Under the pieces are notes generated by a model. That model made no database searches. It was not told where the DNA came from and worked only from the letters and a program-made list of their open reading frames with translations. The translations under genes and the position numbers were made by a program. Positions 23,386 to 37,572 of a DNA stretch of 64,000 nt are shown in pieces. Each line of letters begins with the position of its first letter. Within the stretch, counting starts at the first letter, position 1. This DNA is from Phytophthora hibernalis (Eukaryota; Oomycota; Peronosporomycetes; Peronosporales; Peronosporaceae). The stretch spans positions 62,001 to 126,000 of the forward strand of contig JAAKBF010000247.1 of the NCBI GenBank assembly GCA_012656075.1. The letters run 5' to 3'.

Positions 23386-23907
23386 TTTGTGAGTGAGGGG
23401 GAGGTGAATTTGGGCACTTGCGTTGTCCAGAAGCTCTGCAAATGCACAAATGCAGGACGAAGGCTACGCGAGACTTGGCCTTACAAAGACCGAGTCAGAA
23501 ATGCCCCGGCTTTGGCGAGAGATCCCTGGCGCATCCCTTTTGAGCATCGGCTGGGACGCCAGCCATGATTTGGGCAACGCAGGACGCCATTTTGCTTAAT
23601 GCTTGGCCACAGGCCTGGCACTGCAAGTTGCATGGCGACGTATCGGATACCAGCAGACAAAAGGGTGGTCTACGTTGCTATATGTGGTGGAGCGATAACT
23701 GAGTCCGCGTTGGGCGGGCAACGCCAAGGAGAATATCCGGGTTAGGGACGGTCTCCGAAAATAGGGTTTTGCTGAATCGAAAATGGTCACTTTGCGCTTC
23801 GATGCTTGGATGGAGGGCAATCAAAGTATCTTCATGGGTGCTTTTCTACAAGTGCAATACTGTAGTGCAATGTATTTACGCTTCTTTTGTGTAGCCATGT
23901 GTACTCT

Positions 23908-26900
23908 CTAGTCATCCAATTGAGACAGCATGGCCACGCCACGTGCAACCCAGTGAGCTTCTGGTCTGCTGGTGGGCAGTCGAATGAAGCAGATGAAATT
24001 CGTCGAGTGCCCGGTGGTCGACAGCGTGCCTCGTCGCTCGCTGCAATCAGATCAAACAAAGTTAGGATATCGCACTTGGCAGGCGACGAAATTGACACAA
24101 CGCACCTGGTCTTGTAAACCGGACATGAATATGAACTGCGTTGACTCATTTCGGTTTTCTTGACAGGTTTGAAAAGCAGCACCGGTGCCATCGAGAACAG
24201 CACCTTCGGATCCGACTCTGCCAGTTCACTCGTCGCCTTGTCCCATTTGGCACCTTCGAGGAACAACCCTCGGACGTACACACCGTCCTGATCATAGAAA
24301 GTTTGTGAGTTTTTCGTTACCAGTTCAACATAACCTGCAAGTTGCAGGCTGCAACGAGAGGACGTACATTTGGTGGTTGTGCGTAGTCGTGCCGCGGCAT
24401 AGGTTCGTGGTCGAAACCCAGTTGGTCAATGGGCAAAGTGTACTTTCGTGCGAAGTTTTGACTGGCACCCGTCAGGAACGCTTGTGTGAAGAAGAAACCC
24501 GAGACCCAAAAGACAACTGGCGGGTTTTCTAGCAACCACTTGTTGAAGAAAACAATGCGCTCCAGCAAGTCGGTCACGTAGCTTCCCAACGGCTTCAAGG
24601 AAGGGTACGACTTGGACGCCCAGAGTGCTGGGATCTTGCCGTAGAATAAACTCTTGGAAACATTTTCGAGCTCTGCAGACATGACCACGAGGCCCTTGAG
24701 TGCTTTTTGCAGACTTTCGAGACTCGAACGGATCGTGGACATGAGGTTGTTGAAGCGAACGAGTTCTTGACAGAGCACGGTATTCATCGACTCGTCCCAA
24801 CGCACCAGGTAGCGAATCTGTGCCACCTCCATGTCAAAGTTTGGCGGTAAACGTTGCAGAATGTCGTTGGCCACGGCCTCCACGAGCTCTTCTTGGGACC
24901 CGCTGCTACCTTCACTACCGCCTCCAGAGCTCTGAGTTAGCAACACGTCCCGACAAAGCTTGGCTGTTGCATTCTGATCTTTGTGATCGTGGCATTATCA
25001 TGGAGACCAAACACTCCAGGAGGGGCCACTAAAGGCAAACCTTCTATGAACTTGAGATACGAGTCGTAGTCGCCATCGGGTGGCATAGTGTACATACCTT
25101 GCTCATCGAATGCGTAGCCTTCTTTGAACACATCCAAACAGTAAAACTTGCCCAGAACAGACATAAGCGTCCGACGATCTTTATCGTCTGTCACACGTCC
25201 ACCATAGTTGCACTCACCAGTACAATAGCGCAATGCGCGTAATGGTAGCTGCACGTTTTCATCGACGAACATGGCCAATTGGCGAATACTGATACTCAAG
25301 TCAGACTCGTTGAATTCATACTGAATGTTCCAACCAAGAGGTCCAAACTGCCGTCGTTCGCGCACCAAGGCATGGAAAAAGCAAAGCGAGTAGAGAAGCA
25401 CGCGGAACTCGGTGCCTTTGACCACGGATTCAAGAAAACCCTTCTCACCTATCGGATCAGACATATAAGACCCCATGAGATTGGCACGTAGCCCTTGCGG
25501 TGGTTCATTTGTCATCTTGACACCATTTTGCAGGACAGCCGCAGGGAACACATCCGACGGGTACGTTGTGCACCACAGCCGGAAATCTGGGTGCGTATTA
25601 TCGAGCTTAATATCTTCAGCGATCTTTTCCATCACTGGCATCCAGCTTGGCGCTAAATGGCAATTCTGCAGTACGACCCACGAACCGGCCTCGCGGGCAC
25701 GAACAATCATGCGCTCAGCGATAGGGCCTTGACCTTGGCCCAGTGAAATCGTCTCAGCCTTTTGCCGAAGTGAGTCGGCAAACTTGAGCACGGAACTGAT
25801 CGGGTCTGACCCCGGTGACAAGATGAACACTAATGGCGATGAAGCGCTGCTGTCCGCGTACGAAAGAGCCAAGTCGAACTGCGGGGGCTTCACGAAGTTT
25901 TCACCCATTTCCTTGACGAGGAACTGCTGGATTCCAACGACTAACAGGTCTGGACGGATGCATCGTAGACCTAGGAGTCGACGGAACTCGCTTACTCGGC
26001 CCAATGTCGCAGGGAATGGTAATGTGTGACCAACTGGACTATCGTAGACTGCCTTCCATTGGTCCTCATGGTCTATGAAATCCTCGATGATACCATCGAA
26101 CGCTGGTAGTGCGCTTAACCGCGAAAATTCCGCCCACTGCTTGTCGCTGAGCCATAACTTAGCAGGGTTCGGTGGTGGCTCTGAGAGTGCGATACCTCCG
26201 GTGAGCAAGAAGTACCATTCGCTGCTATCGAGCTCGTGTTTGCCTTGTTTAATAGAAATACACAGCAGAAAAGAGAACATGAGTTTGTCCTTCTCCAGCA
26301 AAGAACGGCAAATGTTACGATACAGCGAATAAGTGAAGTGGGCATCCAGGTTCCGAAGTCGCTGGGTCAGATCCGGTGATCGGTCACTGTTCAAGATACT
26401 TGCGATGAAGAGGTTGATGAACCAGGATAATGAGTACTGGTAGACAGGCTCAATGTTCGCAAGCTGATCGATGCAGAAGAAGAGCACTTGGCACGAGTAA
26501 GCCACCGGTTTGTAACCTTGTCGAACAGAGTCGATCTCCAGCTCTGTCTTTTCCGCAACTTGCTGTTCCTTTTTGATCTCATCGGCGACTTGCTTACTCT
26601 GGTTCATGGTGTTGATAGCGTCTTCATCCTCGAGGATATTGCCCTGTGACGACGACAAAATGTTCAGAATCTTGTCTTCGATTTCCTTGAGCAACCCCTT
26701 GTTGCGTGCGTTCTGCACAATCAACTTGTTCTTTTGCTCTTCTAGATCAGGTCTTTCTTGCGCTACAACAATTCCTAAGAGCTGATCTTCAAGGCCGTGA
26801 GGAGTGATCATAAAGTTCAAAAGCGTCACCTTCACTGATACCTCTGGCAAATAATGCGGGTTCCGATACTTGGTCGTAATGTAGAAACGAAAACTCTCCG

Positions 26901-29900
26901 CATATTCAACGGTTGAGTCACCGAGACGAATACACGTCACTCCACCCTGTTTGAACGTTTGTTTCAGTAAAAGTGGTTCTAGTGACGGGTCCAGCTCTTC
27001 ACCAATGTTTTCAAGTAACACGGGTGTGCCAAACTGCACCGAGTTCTCTAGAGTTCGCATATAATCGCCATCCGTTAGCTTAATCACCGTCATTTGATTG
27101 TCCTTTTCCATATTACGGATCCATTTGTTTGCCTGGCCCTGCGGGTCGATCATCAATGGCCATCGACGCGAATTGAAGACAATGATACCGTTATCAACGG
27201 AAAAGCCGTCAGTCGGAAGTCCATCAATATTCCACTTGCGAACTTGTACCGCGTCACCAAGAGATCCGTTCAGAGACGGCAAGTCACTGCAAGGAATGTC
27301 AAGCTGCTTGCAGCGTGCAACCCAGTCGTGTACGGCATCCTGTCGGTATAATGAAGTGAATGGACCGAGATATGCAACAACTCCTGCTGAGATCAGCACG
27401 TCTCCTGTCAGCCGACTGTACTGTATTGCCAACTGCTCTGCAAAATCAGTCCAACGCGTTTTTCTCCGCCAAGGCTTTCAATCAGCGTGGATGCTCGGAT
27501 AAGCTTTTTGCCTGTGAGATCCACCTGGTACTCGAGATTTTCCTTTTGTTTTGTGGCTGAGTCAAACTGCCTCTGTAGCTCTGCTAGCCCGTCCTCGACC
27601 TCCTTTAGCTGCGACAACTTTTCGTTCAGTTTTTCATGACCTCCTCAAGCTGCTGTTCAGCTTCCTTCAGCGCTTCACGCTTGGGTGCAACTACCTTTGA
27701 AACGTTGTCGTACAACGCCATAGCGTGCACCCATTTACAAAGTCCGGCGGCAGCTTTTGAGGCCTTCTCAGCCTTTTCCGGACTAAAGTTTTCGTCGGCA
27801 ATGTATTTGCTGTTGACGATTTTCATCGTTTTGGGGTCGAGATTGTCCTTGTCAAACTTCTTCAACGTGGTGATGAAGGTCGGGTCGCTGAGCATTTTCT
27901 GTGATGGACCCCAGTAATCCATGATTCGCTTTGAAGGATCCTGCGGGTCTGGAATACGAGCTGGTTTGATACCAAGCATTACACAAACACCTTCGCACAC
28001 CAGCTTCACACCAGCAGGAGGATTACTCATAGCTTTCACTTCGTTGATCTCACTTGGTTTGATCGTATCCAGGGCTTTTAGAGCCTCTTCTAGCGCTGGA
28101 ATTGCTTCAGCGAGGTCTGCTTCCACGCTAGCCTTCTGCTGTTCGCACTCTGCCTTAGACGCGTCGGCCACTGCAACATCAGCCTGCACTTCACTACGCT
28201 GAACTTCAACTCCAGGTAACTTGGCTTTTATTTCCTCCATCAAAATATCTGTGTCTTTCTTAGACTGATCCAGCACAGGTTGCAATTCTTCCAGTTCCTT
28301 CCGCATCACAGCCACATTGTTTTCCGCAAAATTGATCTTCTCGAGACCAATAACATAGCGGTTGCGAGCACTTTGTACGGCTTCACGACGGCGCGCCAGG
28401 AAGCTTTTAAACGCAACGATGAGCTCTAAATAAGAGGTCGGTGTCACGTAATTCTGCCGGCGCAAATTCTTTAGGAATTTGTCGGAGAGTTCCATCACGC
28501 TTACGTGGAAGTACTGGCATGTGTCTACGATGGCCTTGCGTACGTCTGCACTGTCCATTTCCACGTCTGCCAAGAATTTTTCGGCCACCGCCACCAATGC
28601 ATCGGACGGCCACGCTGTAAACCAGTCAATCGTACAACAGTTAATTAGCGACGGAAACTTCCTTAGTCTGTCCCTGAAGGCATCTCCGATGGGGAGCAAG
28701 CGAGCACAATGTGCAAGTTACTTCGCACTCGCTGCAGGAAAAATGCATATAGCTGGGTTTGGTTCATGTTGTCTCCCACCGCTTTGCCGAGTTTTTCCTT
28801 TACATGGGGGCGAACTGCCTCACAGATACCGACCCGCTCGTCATAGGGAAACAGATTCGGGATCTCTCCAGAGTTCAGCATATTGTTGATGTCTTCAACA
28901 AAGCCGTCGTACTTGATCTGCGTATCGCTAAACAGGAACACAAGTGGCCGCACACCTGTACCAGCCATACGCAAGACATCCTTCATATCTTCACGCCATT
29001 CAGTCATGGTATAGTTCTTTGAGATTTCAATCTGCTTGATTTCAAAATCAACAATAAATGCCGATAATCGTGTAAGACTTTGACGCCCACTGCCACCTAC
29101 GCCGACAAGAAGTGCGTTTCCACCAGGCATGTTCAACACGCGAACAATGCGCGATAAATGTTCGATGGCAAACAGAAACATAACCAGATTCATAGGCTTC
29201 CGACTAATGCCATTGTACTCGGTCAAGTACCCGTCAAGACACTGGATAAGTTGCGCGATACCGTCGAAGTCGGTGTCCAGACGAATATCCACTTCCTTGT
29301 AAAGTCGTGGACTAGCATCAGGGTCCATATAGTCGCCAAAGAACAGGTTTCGCATGTCAACTGCGGTGACTGGACCTTCACTACCTCGTTTGAGGCTAGC
29401 AAATACCTTGTCAAAGTTCGTAGCGAAGTACTTGATGGTGATTTTCTTCTGCACGTCATTAAACCACTCCCGGTCTTCATCATCGATCAAACGGTCACCG
29501 ATCACGCGAAGAGATTCATGCACCCACAGCTTCACCAAGCTGTTGGCATTAAACTGATCGTTAGGCACCACAAGCATGATTCCTTGGACAATTCTAGAAA
29601 AGTCTCGAAGATTGAACGTATAATGCGACTTCTTTGGCGTGGGGAGGAGGGCACTCATAGCAGATTGATACAGCTCTAACGTTGCAGACACCACAGCTTC
29701 TGAGAGGCGTTTCACTTCTGGGATGAAGGGATTTGAGCCAAAGTACCAATCCAAAATCGTAGTGAAGATACGCGTGAGTGTCGTGTCATCGAACTCGGAA
29801 AAGCACAGGAGGTTAAAATGCCGAAGTAACCGAGGAGTGACGCTGTTTCTACCACCGCCAGGAGGTCCCATCGCTGCTAGAACAATAGTGTCAACAATTT

Positions 29901-32900
29901 TCCTCCATGACATTTCTTTCAGATCGTAATAGCCTTCACTGTCTATCAGCTGCCTCACCAATTCAATAGGTGGCTGAGCACCGTAGGTTTCAACCAAAGG
30001 CATGTTCAGGTCGTCTACGAAAATGATGGCGTTCTTACCCACTGGTGGGCCGAACACACCCTTGCGGCGCTTGTCCAGCTTCCCGTCAATAATGTTCTGC
30101 GTCATGTTTGCCGATGTTTTTGCAGAGAACGACAGCATAATCACGGAATTGAGCTCCTGTGGCAGTACTTCATTCAGAATTGAGGTCATGTAACACGACT
30201 TTCCCGTTCCTGTTGGACCACAAACAAGCACCTTTCTTTTGTTGGACACGAGAAGCTGAACGAGATATTCCAACTGGGCAGTGAAGATTGTTGGCACAAC
30301 AATTTGGTTGAACGGTGTATTGGCCTGAATCTCGTATGGTTTGAGCATCTCTTCCCACTTGAGCCACTTACTCTCTTCAATATTAAAGTAGTAGTCGTGA
30401 AGGTTTCCTTGCCAGGCACTGGAAGCGCTAGTACATACGTGTTTTTGCTGTCTTCAAATACAGGCTTCCCCACTTGCGAACCTGCAGTGCACGGCTTACA
30501 ACAATATACTTACTCTCCAGTGCTTGAATATTCTCCATAATTGAGCGAACGAACTCACAAAACCTGATTCGTCCTTCAGCATCAATGCTCTCACCAACAG
30601 ACCACGTGAGTGAGAACATGAAGAGAGCTTCGACCGTCGCCTTTTCTTGGAGGCTGCATCTTTTGGAAGTTTACACAATTGAGCCTCGAAGATGTGAATG
30701 AGGCTTTGCACAAGGTTCGTATCCACGGTCGGAGACAGCTCAACCAACTCCTTCCTAACAAACGCGATGCATGGTTCGACCAGCCATGAAAACAGGAAGT
30801 AGATGAGGCTCCGCTGTTCATTGTTGATTTCAAACGGGCCCAAAAGAGGCTCCTTGACACCGTCCACCAAGGTGATTGAGTCTAGCCATGAATTGAGGAC
30901 TGGAAGCCAGCCCAGTTGCTCAGGCTCCATGTAAATCATGCCACAACGAGACACTGTCGCAGGTGATGCAACCAACAAGTCCATAGGCTCGAACATCATG
31001 CTCATGACAGAACTCATGGCAATAATTTCACCGCTCATCAAACATAATTTTCGGTTGTCGTCAAGCACAGTATTCATGTTCTCAATCCATACCGCATCCA
31101 CCGGCCCATCAAACATCAGCCACTTGCGATCTGGGGAGGGATTATTAGCCAGGTTTCTGTAATTAATGGCAAGCACTCCATCATTCCATTCGTGAGAAAC
31201 AGCATCGAATTGTCCATAGAGCTGCCCCATCGTTACTGACTTGGGGTTAATTACTGACACGATAACATTGGTATACCGTTGATCGTAGGGAAACTGCTGG
31301 TGCAGATGAGCTAGAACTTCAGACAGCACTCTCCACGAGCACGTTTTCCCCGAGAAGGGCATCCCCACAACCATGAATCCGTGTCGCACAATCATCATTT
31401 CGTAAATTTGAATAACCTTCTCCACAAAGTTGGGAACTGGTTGCAAATTCATTTGCTGGCATACATGATCGATCGAGTTCAGCATGTCCCTCCGATCTGG
31501 TGGGTCGATCGTCACGCCAGGGAATAGGTCCGAAACAATACCATTAAATAGAGGTACGTCGGGAGACAAGAACTTGGGCAAATTCACGTCAATGATCGAT
31601 CGCAGCACTAGTGTATCTTCTCGTAGATGTCCTTCTGCCTGTTTCAAGTTACCAGCAGCTCTAAGCACAGCCATAACAGCTCGCATCCCGTAGTCGTAAT
31701 GAGATTGAGATGATAGCTGCTCTGAGCACAATGTGTAGGTCGTCGTGATCTTCTTAGAGAGAGCGCTTGCATCCATGTATCCGTAGGAGTACAACATGAT
31801 CTCTGCAATCATAGCATAATCCGGAACCATCATTGCTACAGTGCGAAATAACACCTTCAAATTGTCGGGTAGCTCTGCTCGACCCGCGTATCCGGGGTTC
31901 ATCGTGATAAATGGGCAGCAAGTGGGGTTTAATCGGAGCTCTGTGCCCTCAAAGAGGAAATTTGCAACGTTTTGAGCTTTTGCCAATTGAATGCAAAGAA
32001 TTTGTTGGGCAATCACCGACAACACCTCCAGCTGAATACGATTAAATTCGTCAAAACACGCCCAAGCACCCGAGCTGGCAAGACCCTTGAAGAATTTTCC
32101 CATTGCGAGATAATCCAGGCCATCAGAACAGTTTGTGACGACACATTGAATGGCAATTGCCTTTGCAAGATCTTTCGTCGTTTCTGTCTTGCCCGTTCCA
32201 GCAGGACCCTCCGGTGCCCCACCCAGGTTGAGGTGAATCGCCCCCGTTAATGTTCGGTAGCACCTATCCGTCAATGGGGTGATCACCAAACGCATACTGT
32301 TTCCAAGATACTCGAATGCGTACAGGGCCAGCGTGTTAATCATTCGGCACTCAAGAGTATGAGGCTTACCTGTTGTCGCTGAGACCCCGCCCTGGATCCA
32401 ATAGTATCGCAGTTGAGCAAGCCAGTCGAAATCCGTTTTATCCGTGATTTTCAGATCGACCAGCTCGGCAATCGTATCGCGGTTGTGTACATCCATCACC
32501 ACCAGCGCTCCAAGTGTGATGCGAATTAGCTTCGGTAGCTCTCCACGCACCATTTCGACGGTTCGCTTTAGTTCTGTGCGCAGCATTTCCAAGTGGTTGC
32601 TTAGCGCATTGGGGTCATTTTCACAACCGCAGAGCGCTTTCTCGCTCTGTTGAGTCCACATCGTTTGGTTTACAGCCAGCACCACTTGACCAGGCCACTG
32701 CTGCACCCATTCCAATCGATCTTTTGTGGGGTAGTCCATAATGGACGTATCTAAATGGAAAGCAACACTTTTCTTCATTGTCATCTCAACTTCCTCGAGC
32801 CAAACCTCTACATTTCCGCCAGAATTATTCGGGTTGATGAGATTTTGAGATATCTTCTCGTAACGGAAAGGAACCTTTTCCATCTCGGGGCTGATCATGG

Positions 32901-35900
32901 CGGTGATATCCAAGTTGTCCTGGAACTCAAGCTGGGAAATACCATCAAATGCTTTTGAGGTGAGGTTGGACACGTAACGGGTCTTTCGTTTCGGCAAGGA
33001 TTTCGAGCAATTCATCATTCGACAAGAAGAAGAAGCGCGGGAAGTAGAGTCGCTTCGTCTCCAAGTAGTCGTTGAGTCCTTTTTGGATTGTGTCTAAGTC
33101 CATATTGGACTGTTGCAGACTTGGTAGCAAATCACTGCGTTCCGCCACTGTCAGAACACCAGGAGAAGCCACGGTTTCTTGCATGTTGCGGCGCCAATTC
33201 GAGTCAACTTTTCGAAAAAGAGCCCCCTCAGTGGGCATTTGCCGCATGATATCGTCCGAGCTGAAGATCGGTTCTAGATACAACCACGTAGCTTGCACCT
33301 TAATCCAATTGTCCATGATGTCCTGAATCGAAATCAGCATCTTCTCCCATTTACTGATGCGTTCAAAGTATGGCTTGTTGTATCTACTGCCCCGCATAGA
33401 CTGGGTCTTCACGATTTGGTCATCTATAATTTGCTGGATCTCATCCGTAGAGCACAGAATAGAAGTACCTGTCGATCTGTACTCCTTCGTGGAAAAGTTA
33501 ATACCTAGCCACCCGTTTCCATCTTGTCAAGAGCTTTTTCTAATGAGTACTCCTTTGAAGCACTGACGCAGGTCTCTTCGATAGCCCCAGTAAATCGATG
33601 CAAGCCAAGTTCTATCATCTGGTTGATATTTGATCCCTCATGTACCTGAACCTCGATACCTGTGATGCGCTCAATCTCTTCCCAGTGTCTGTCACGAATC
33701 CCGGGGTACAAAGTAGCACCATCAGTGGAATGATGTTGTCAAGCATGTCGTCAAGTGTCTTCTTCACCTCTTGGGCCATCGTGATCGCCACAGCATACAC
33801 ATCAGTATTCTTTTCGTACTCCTTGATAATTTTCACGATTGTGCGGCGGAACTGGTCACAGTCGCGCTCAATCTCCTCAGCATTTACAGTTGCTAATGGT
33901 GCATCCCTACTAAATGTCACCTTCTCCATTGTCTGAGAAATCGTAGTCCACAACTTGTCAATAGGGCCGATCATGTCATTGAGATCTGTCAGGGCAGTCT
34001 GGTTATTGGTAATGCTCATGCCCAGCATCGTTTCTTGTTCGTTAATGGACTCAGCCTCTGCCTCTGCATCTTCAAGAGATTTCCGAGCTGCTTCGATACG
34101 CTTCAAGATGCTTTCGGGGTCCGCAAGGTTCGCGTAGTCCCTCATTTTCTCGATGCGGCGCTGCAAGGACGAAAACTGACTGGTGAGCTGCTCCTGCCGG
34201 CCTTCAACAATAAGCTCCAATTCATGCTGCCTCTTAGTCTGAAGCTCCATGCTTTTTCGCTGAAATCCTTTGATGTTCTCGGGCCACCGAAACGTATTGA
34301 AAAAGAGCTGAATTTCCTCGCGAGCCATCTGAAAGTCGAAATCCTTTAAAAACTGGATGCAGCGGCATACATCCTCGTAAAGTTTCGTATTCAAAACGTC
34401 AATAAGCTCAATACTCGTGACATAAAACTTGTCAAGTGCCTTGAGTTCGAAAGAGTCTAATGGCTCTGATACGAGCTTTGCCCCAATTTGCTCGTATTCT
34501 GTGATCATTGAACTCATTTGCTTTGTATTGTCTGCGGATACTTTGCTGAGAATCTTGTTCGCATGGGCTTTAATCTTGGTCACCAGTTTCACCTTTACAT
34601 CGGTGCACGAAATTGCCAAGAGCTTGAAACTGTACTTGTCATAAATCTCGTTCACGCGGGTTTCCAAATTCTTCAGTTCGTCAAGCTCGTGTCGGTAGAC
34701 TAACAAAATATCGTTTGCAGATTTTGGTTCTGTCGTGCCTACACCCCGCAGTAGCCTATCGCTAGATTCAATCAATGCTTCGACTTTAGCTTCGTATTCG
34801 CCATTGATAAGGTAGTCGTAAGGCTGAAAGAGAGCCAAAATTTCAGTCGGAGCGTGCATGTGCTCGGCGATGAGCTCGGCCAACGTGTTTTTCGCTTTCA
34901 CAACAAAGGTGTCGTCTAGTGCCATTGTGCTGGGTCCAAGAGTAGCAGCGCTACGAAGCTTAACAGGAATTTTGGTTTGTCCATCAATGCGAGGGAAGTT
35001 GTGAGAAGATTCGACGATGATGTCGACACAGGAAGCGATTTTTCGCGTAGCGCGTTTGGAGAAGGCTCAATGAAGAATCCATCCTGTGTTCTTATTGATC
35101 CATCGCTTGTGATAGTACAGTTTACAGCAAGAAGTAACGCAGACTCGCCATTAAATGTTGGGCTTGAAAATTGCCGAATAAACTGAACAAACGTGCTGAT
35201 AGATGCTTCCACTGACTCCTTAAATTCCTCGCCATCAAAACCGCCGCAGCGTCGAGAACACCAGCAAAGTTCTGATAAAGAGCTGCTTCTGTATCTTCTG
35301 AAATAGCGTTCGGGTTACCAAGACGATCTGGTTGCGGTTTCTGAATGAGTCCTTCAAATTCCATTCGATCTCGAAAAAGTTTGTTGTGAGTTTCATTGAC
35401 AGGAGACGCTCGCGATGGATCCGTCTTCGATTTAGGAGAAGCATGAGTCCTCATGACAACAACTTTTGGTGCCCCTGCAGCTCCAGGGACGACCGTGTTT
35501 TCCGCTGGATTTGTACTGCTTCGAATGCTGTAATAATGCAGTTGCAACGCGCACTCGTTTACTCTCTTTGCTGCTGCTGAAACCCAGCATGTCTTCAGAC
35601 AGTCCTTCACAAGCTCTGCACGCCTTGAAATTGCATCTACAAAGTGATCAACCGTTTTAGGCAGTGTTGCCCGAAACTCCGGACTATAGACGTCAATGAA
35701 GAGGATGGTCGAAAACGTCGCTCCTCCACCACTCGGCGACATCTCCCATTCAGTTGGCGGGGTCTCCATGATCCACTGTTCCTGGAGAGCAAACGTCACT
35801 GGATTGATGGCAAACAAGTTTTGCTGCATTCGGCTTCGGGATAGTTCAGCTCGATAACTATCGACTCCAGTTTGACGAAGGACTTGCCACGCGTCTGACT

Positions 35901-37080
35901 GATAAAGCTCATCCGTCCACCATTTCTGCTCTGCTTGTAGAAACGGAGGGTAGATATTCATTTTCAAGCACGTGTTTGCTTCAAGCAGGTCGTACGAGAG
36001 CATACTTCGGGCAACAGTTTCGTAGTAGTCTACATAAACTTCCTGGAAAATCTCGGCAATCATGGCCTCACTTCGGTCGTCAAAGGCCTGTAAACCTTCA
36101 GCATCCAGTTTAGATGGTGGTGGTACTTGCAAGCGTCTAAGAATCCTGTGGGGACGATCCGATGCCATCAGTACAGTTCTAGCGGCGGGTAGATAGATAT
36201 CCACCTGCTTCCAGTAAGCCTCCATTGTTTTCACATAGCGCCGCTTCTCAAACTCAAACGTCCGTGGAGTAGCATGCACAGGCTCCAACTGGAGTGACCT
36301 ACTCGCTTTGTTTTCATCCACGTCCAAGTTAAAGCGTGTTCGGGACTTTGGGCTTCGATGACGAGGCTTAGTAGGAGATGGAGAGCGAAAGACTCCCTGA
36401 CTGTTTTCCACATGACGTGTATACGTTCTCGATCCGTCCACGAAAACACTGAGCTCTTCCGCTTCATCCTTCACAATGTTTTCCGTTCGTTCGTCACGCG
36501 GTGAAAGCGATCCATCTTCCTGCTTCACACCAAGGGAAGTGGTCGACTTGTTAGGTGAACCCCGTTCGAGCACCGGACACACTGCCATGGGTCGTGCTGA
36601 TGGTGAGCGCAACGGTGAATTTGTAAACGTCACTGGCATATGTGCCTCCCGCTTGGTGAAGGACGAGATCCGCTCGATCGTGAGCGTCCGAGCTGATTGC
36701 GTGTAAAAGGCTCCGATTCGGTCGCTCAGTCCGTAGTACCCTCGGTCCTCGACACTTGGCGTAACTTTCTCCCCTGCACGATACGACGCGTGCAGTAGTT
36801 TTCTGTGTTTGCGTGGGGGCTCCCCGCCTCGTGCTACGGGACCCATGAGTCCACCCAATGGTCCCATAGTCTCTAGCATTTCGTCCTGGGATCCCTCGAG
36901 TCGGTTGATTCGTCTCTCTGATCGCGAACTAGGCACCTCGTCGGAATAATCGCGAACGTCACAGTTGCGTGTATTGATGGCACACTGAAGCATTTTCAAT
37001 CTCGCCAACCGAACGGGACTACGCTTGGGTGAGCCACGAGCCACATACGGCGACGTGGTGTCCTTCGGCTGGCCCTTCAT
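23908..37080 (-). CDS. Axonemal dynein heavy chain (inner-arm DNAH type), complete
   Basis: Motor ATPase of the flagellar axoneme, about 4,350 aa. Start ATG 37078-37080 (an in-frame stop lies just upstream). Tail: EQKWWTDEL, then linker blocks such as RHWEEI and YLEPIFSSDDI. AAA1 P-loop GPAGTGKTETTKD (about 32,173-32,211) with CFDEFNRI; AAA2 VVGMPFSGKT (about 31,340-31,370); AAA3 CGPTGTGKS (about 30,195-30,225); AAA4 GVGGSGRQSL (about 29,075-29,105). The stalk coiled coil and microtubule-binding domain lie at about 27,500-28,700. The C-terminal domain ends TGHSTNFI...LDD. The only two introns I find are at the 3' end: 24041-24105 and 24288-24334. Eleven frame breaks, all in homopolymers: 24980, 27459, 27630, 28691, 30404, 30468, 32953, 33512, 33703, 34970, 35237. 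All P-loop and core motifs are intact, so I do not call it a pseudogene. Inner-arm DNAH3/7/12-like is a guess from overall feel. Confidence 0.93.
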
Positions 37081-37401
37081 CGCCACCTCGATCTTGGCCT
37101 AATGTCGACTAGCCGCCTCCGTTTTATCCTGGAAGTGATGATACCTGTGAAGGGTGCATCTGAAAACGGACGCACTGCTATTCGTATATCGAGATACGAG
37201 TATCTGTCGATCGACCTCAGTCTGAAGGCATCCATTTACTTGCGGCTTATATGCAGCACCCAGAACCATTCCGTCTTGCACGTTAGACGTTAACCCCTTA
37301 AGCTGGAGCTTCCCGATGAATACGGTACGGCTGGATTTTAGATTTCCGTTAGAAACCCATATTTTTGGCAGAAATAAAAAATGTAGTTTCTAATCCTTAC
37401 G

Positions 37402-37517
37402 AAAATGGGTTTCTAAATTATTAGAAACAAACAAATTGAGTTTTTAAACTGCATGTAACATTAAATTTTTAATCTAAACAAATTGAGTTTGTTTCTAATA
37501 ATTTAGAAACCCATTTT
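37402..37517. repeat. 31-bp perfect inverted repeat, MITE-like
   Basis: The left arm 37402-37432 (begins aaaatgggtttctaa) and right arm 37487-37517 (ends agaaacccatttt) are perfect reverse complements over 31 bp, with a 54-nt AT-rich centre. The block lies about 320 bp upstream of the dynein start, in AT-rich sequence from 37,300 to 37,700 with no ORF. Partial further copies of gaaacccat and tgtaacatta occur in the same block. It looks like a foldback or MITE element or a piece of one; no transposase is associated. Confidence 0.7.
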
Positions 37518-37524
37518 AACATTT

Positions 37525-37572
37525 AATCTAATGTTACATGTAGTTTTAAAAAACTACATGTAACATTAGATT
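37525..37572. repeat. Near-perfect 48-bp palindrome
   Basis: Arms 37525-37547 and 37550-37572 are perfect reverse complements over 23 bp (core ctaatgttacatgtag) with a 2-nt centre. It directly follows the 31-bp inverted repeat. The related string tgcatgtaacatta at about 37,451 suggests the whole 37.3-37.6 kb block is one compound foldback element. Confidence 0.75.

Noticed and set aside
30434..30540. A 32-nt intron in the dynein gene at an apparent gtaagt...gcag.
   Set aside because: Too short for this genome's introns, and one extra base in CCCC 30468-30471 joins the frames without splicing.
23908..37080. Reading the dynein heavy chain as a pseudogene because of its many frame changes.
   Set aside because: All eleven breaks are in homopolymers and no internal nonsense substitution was seen; every P-loop and core motif is intact.
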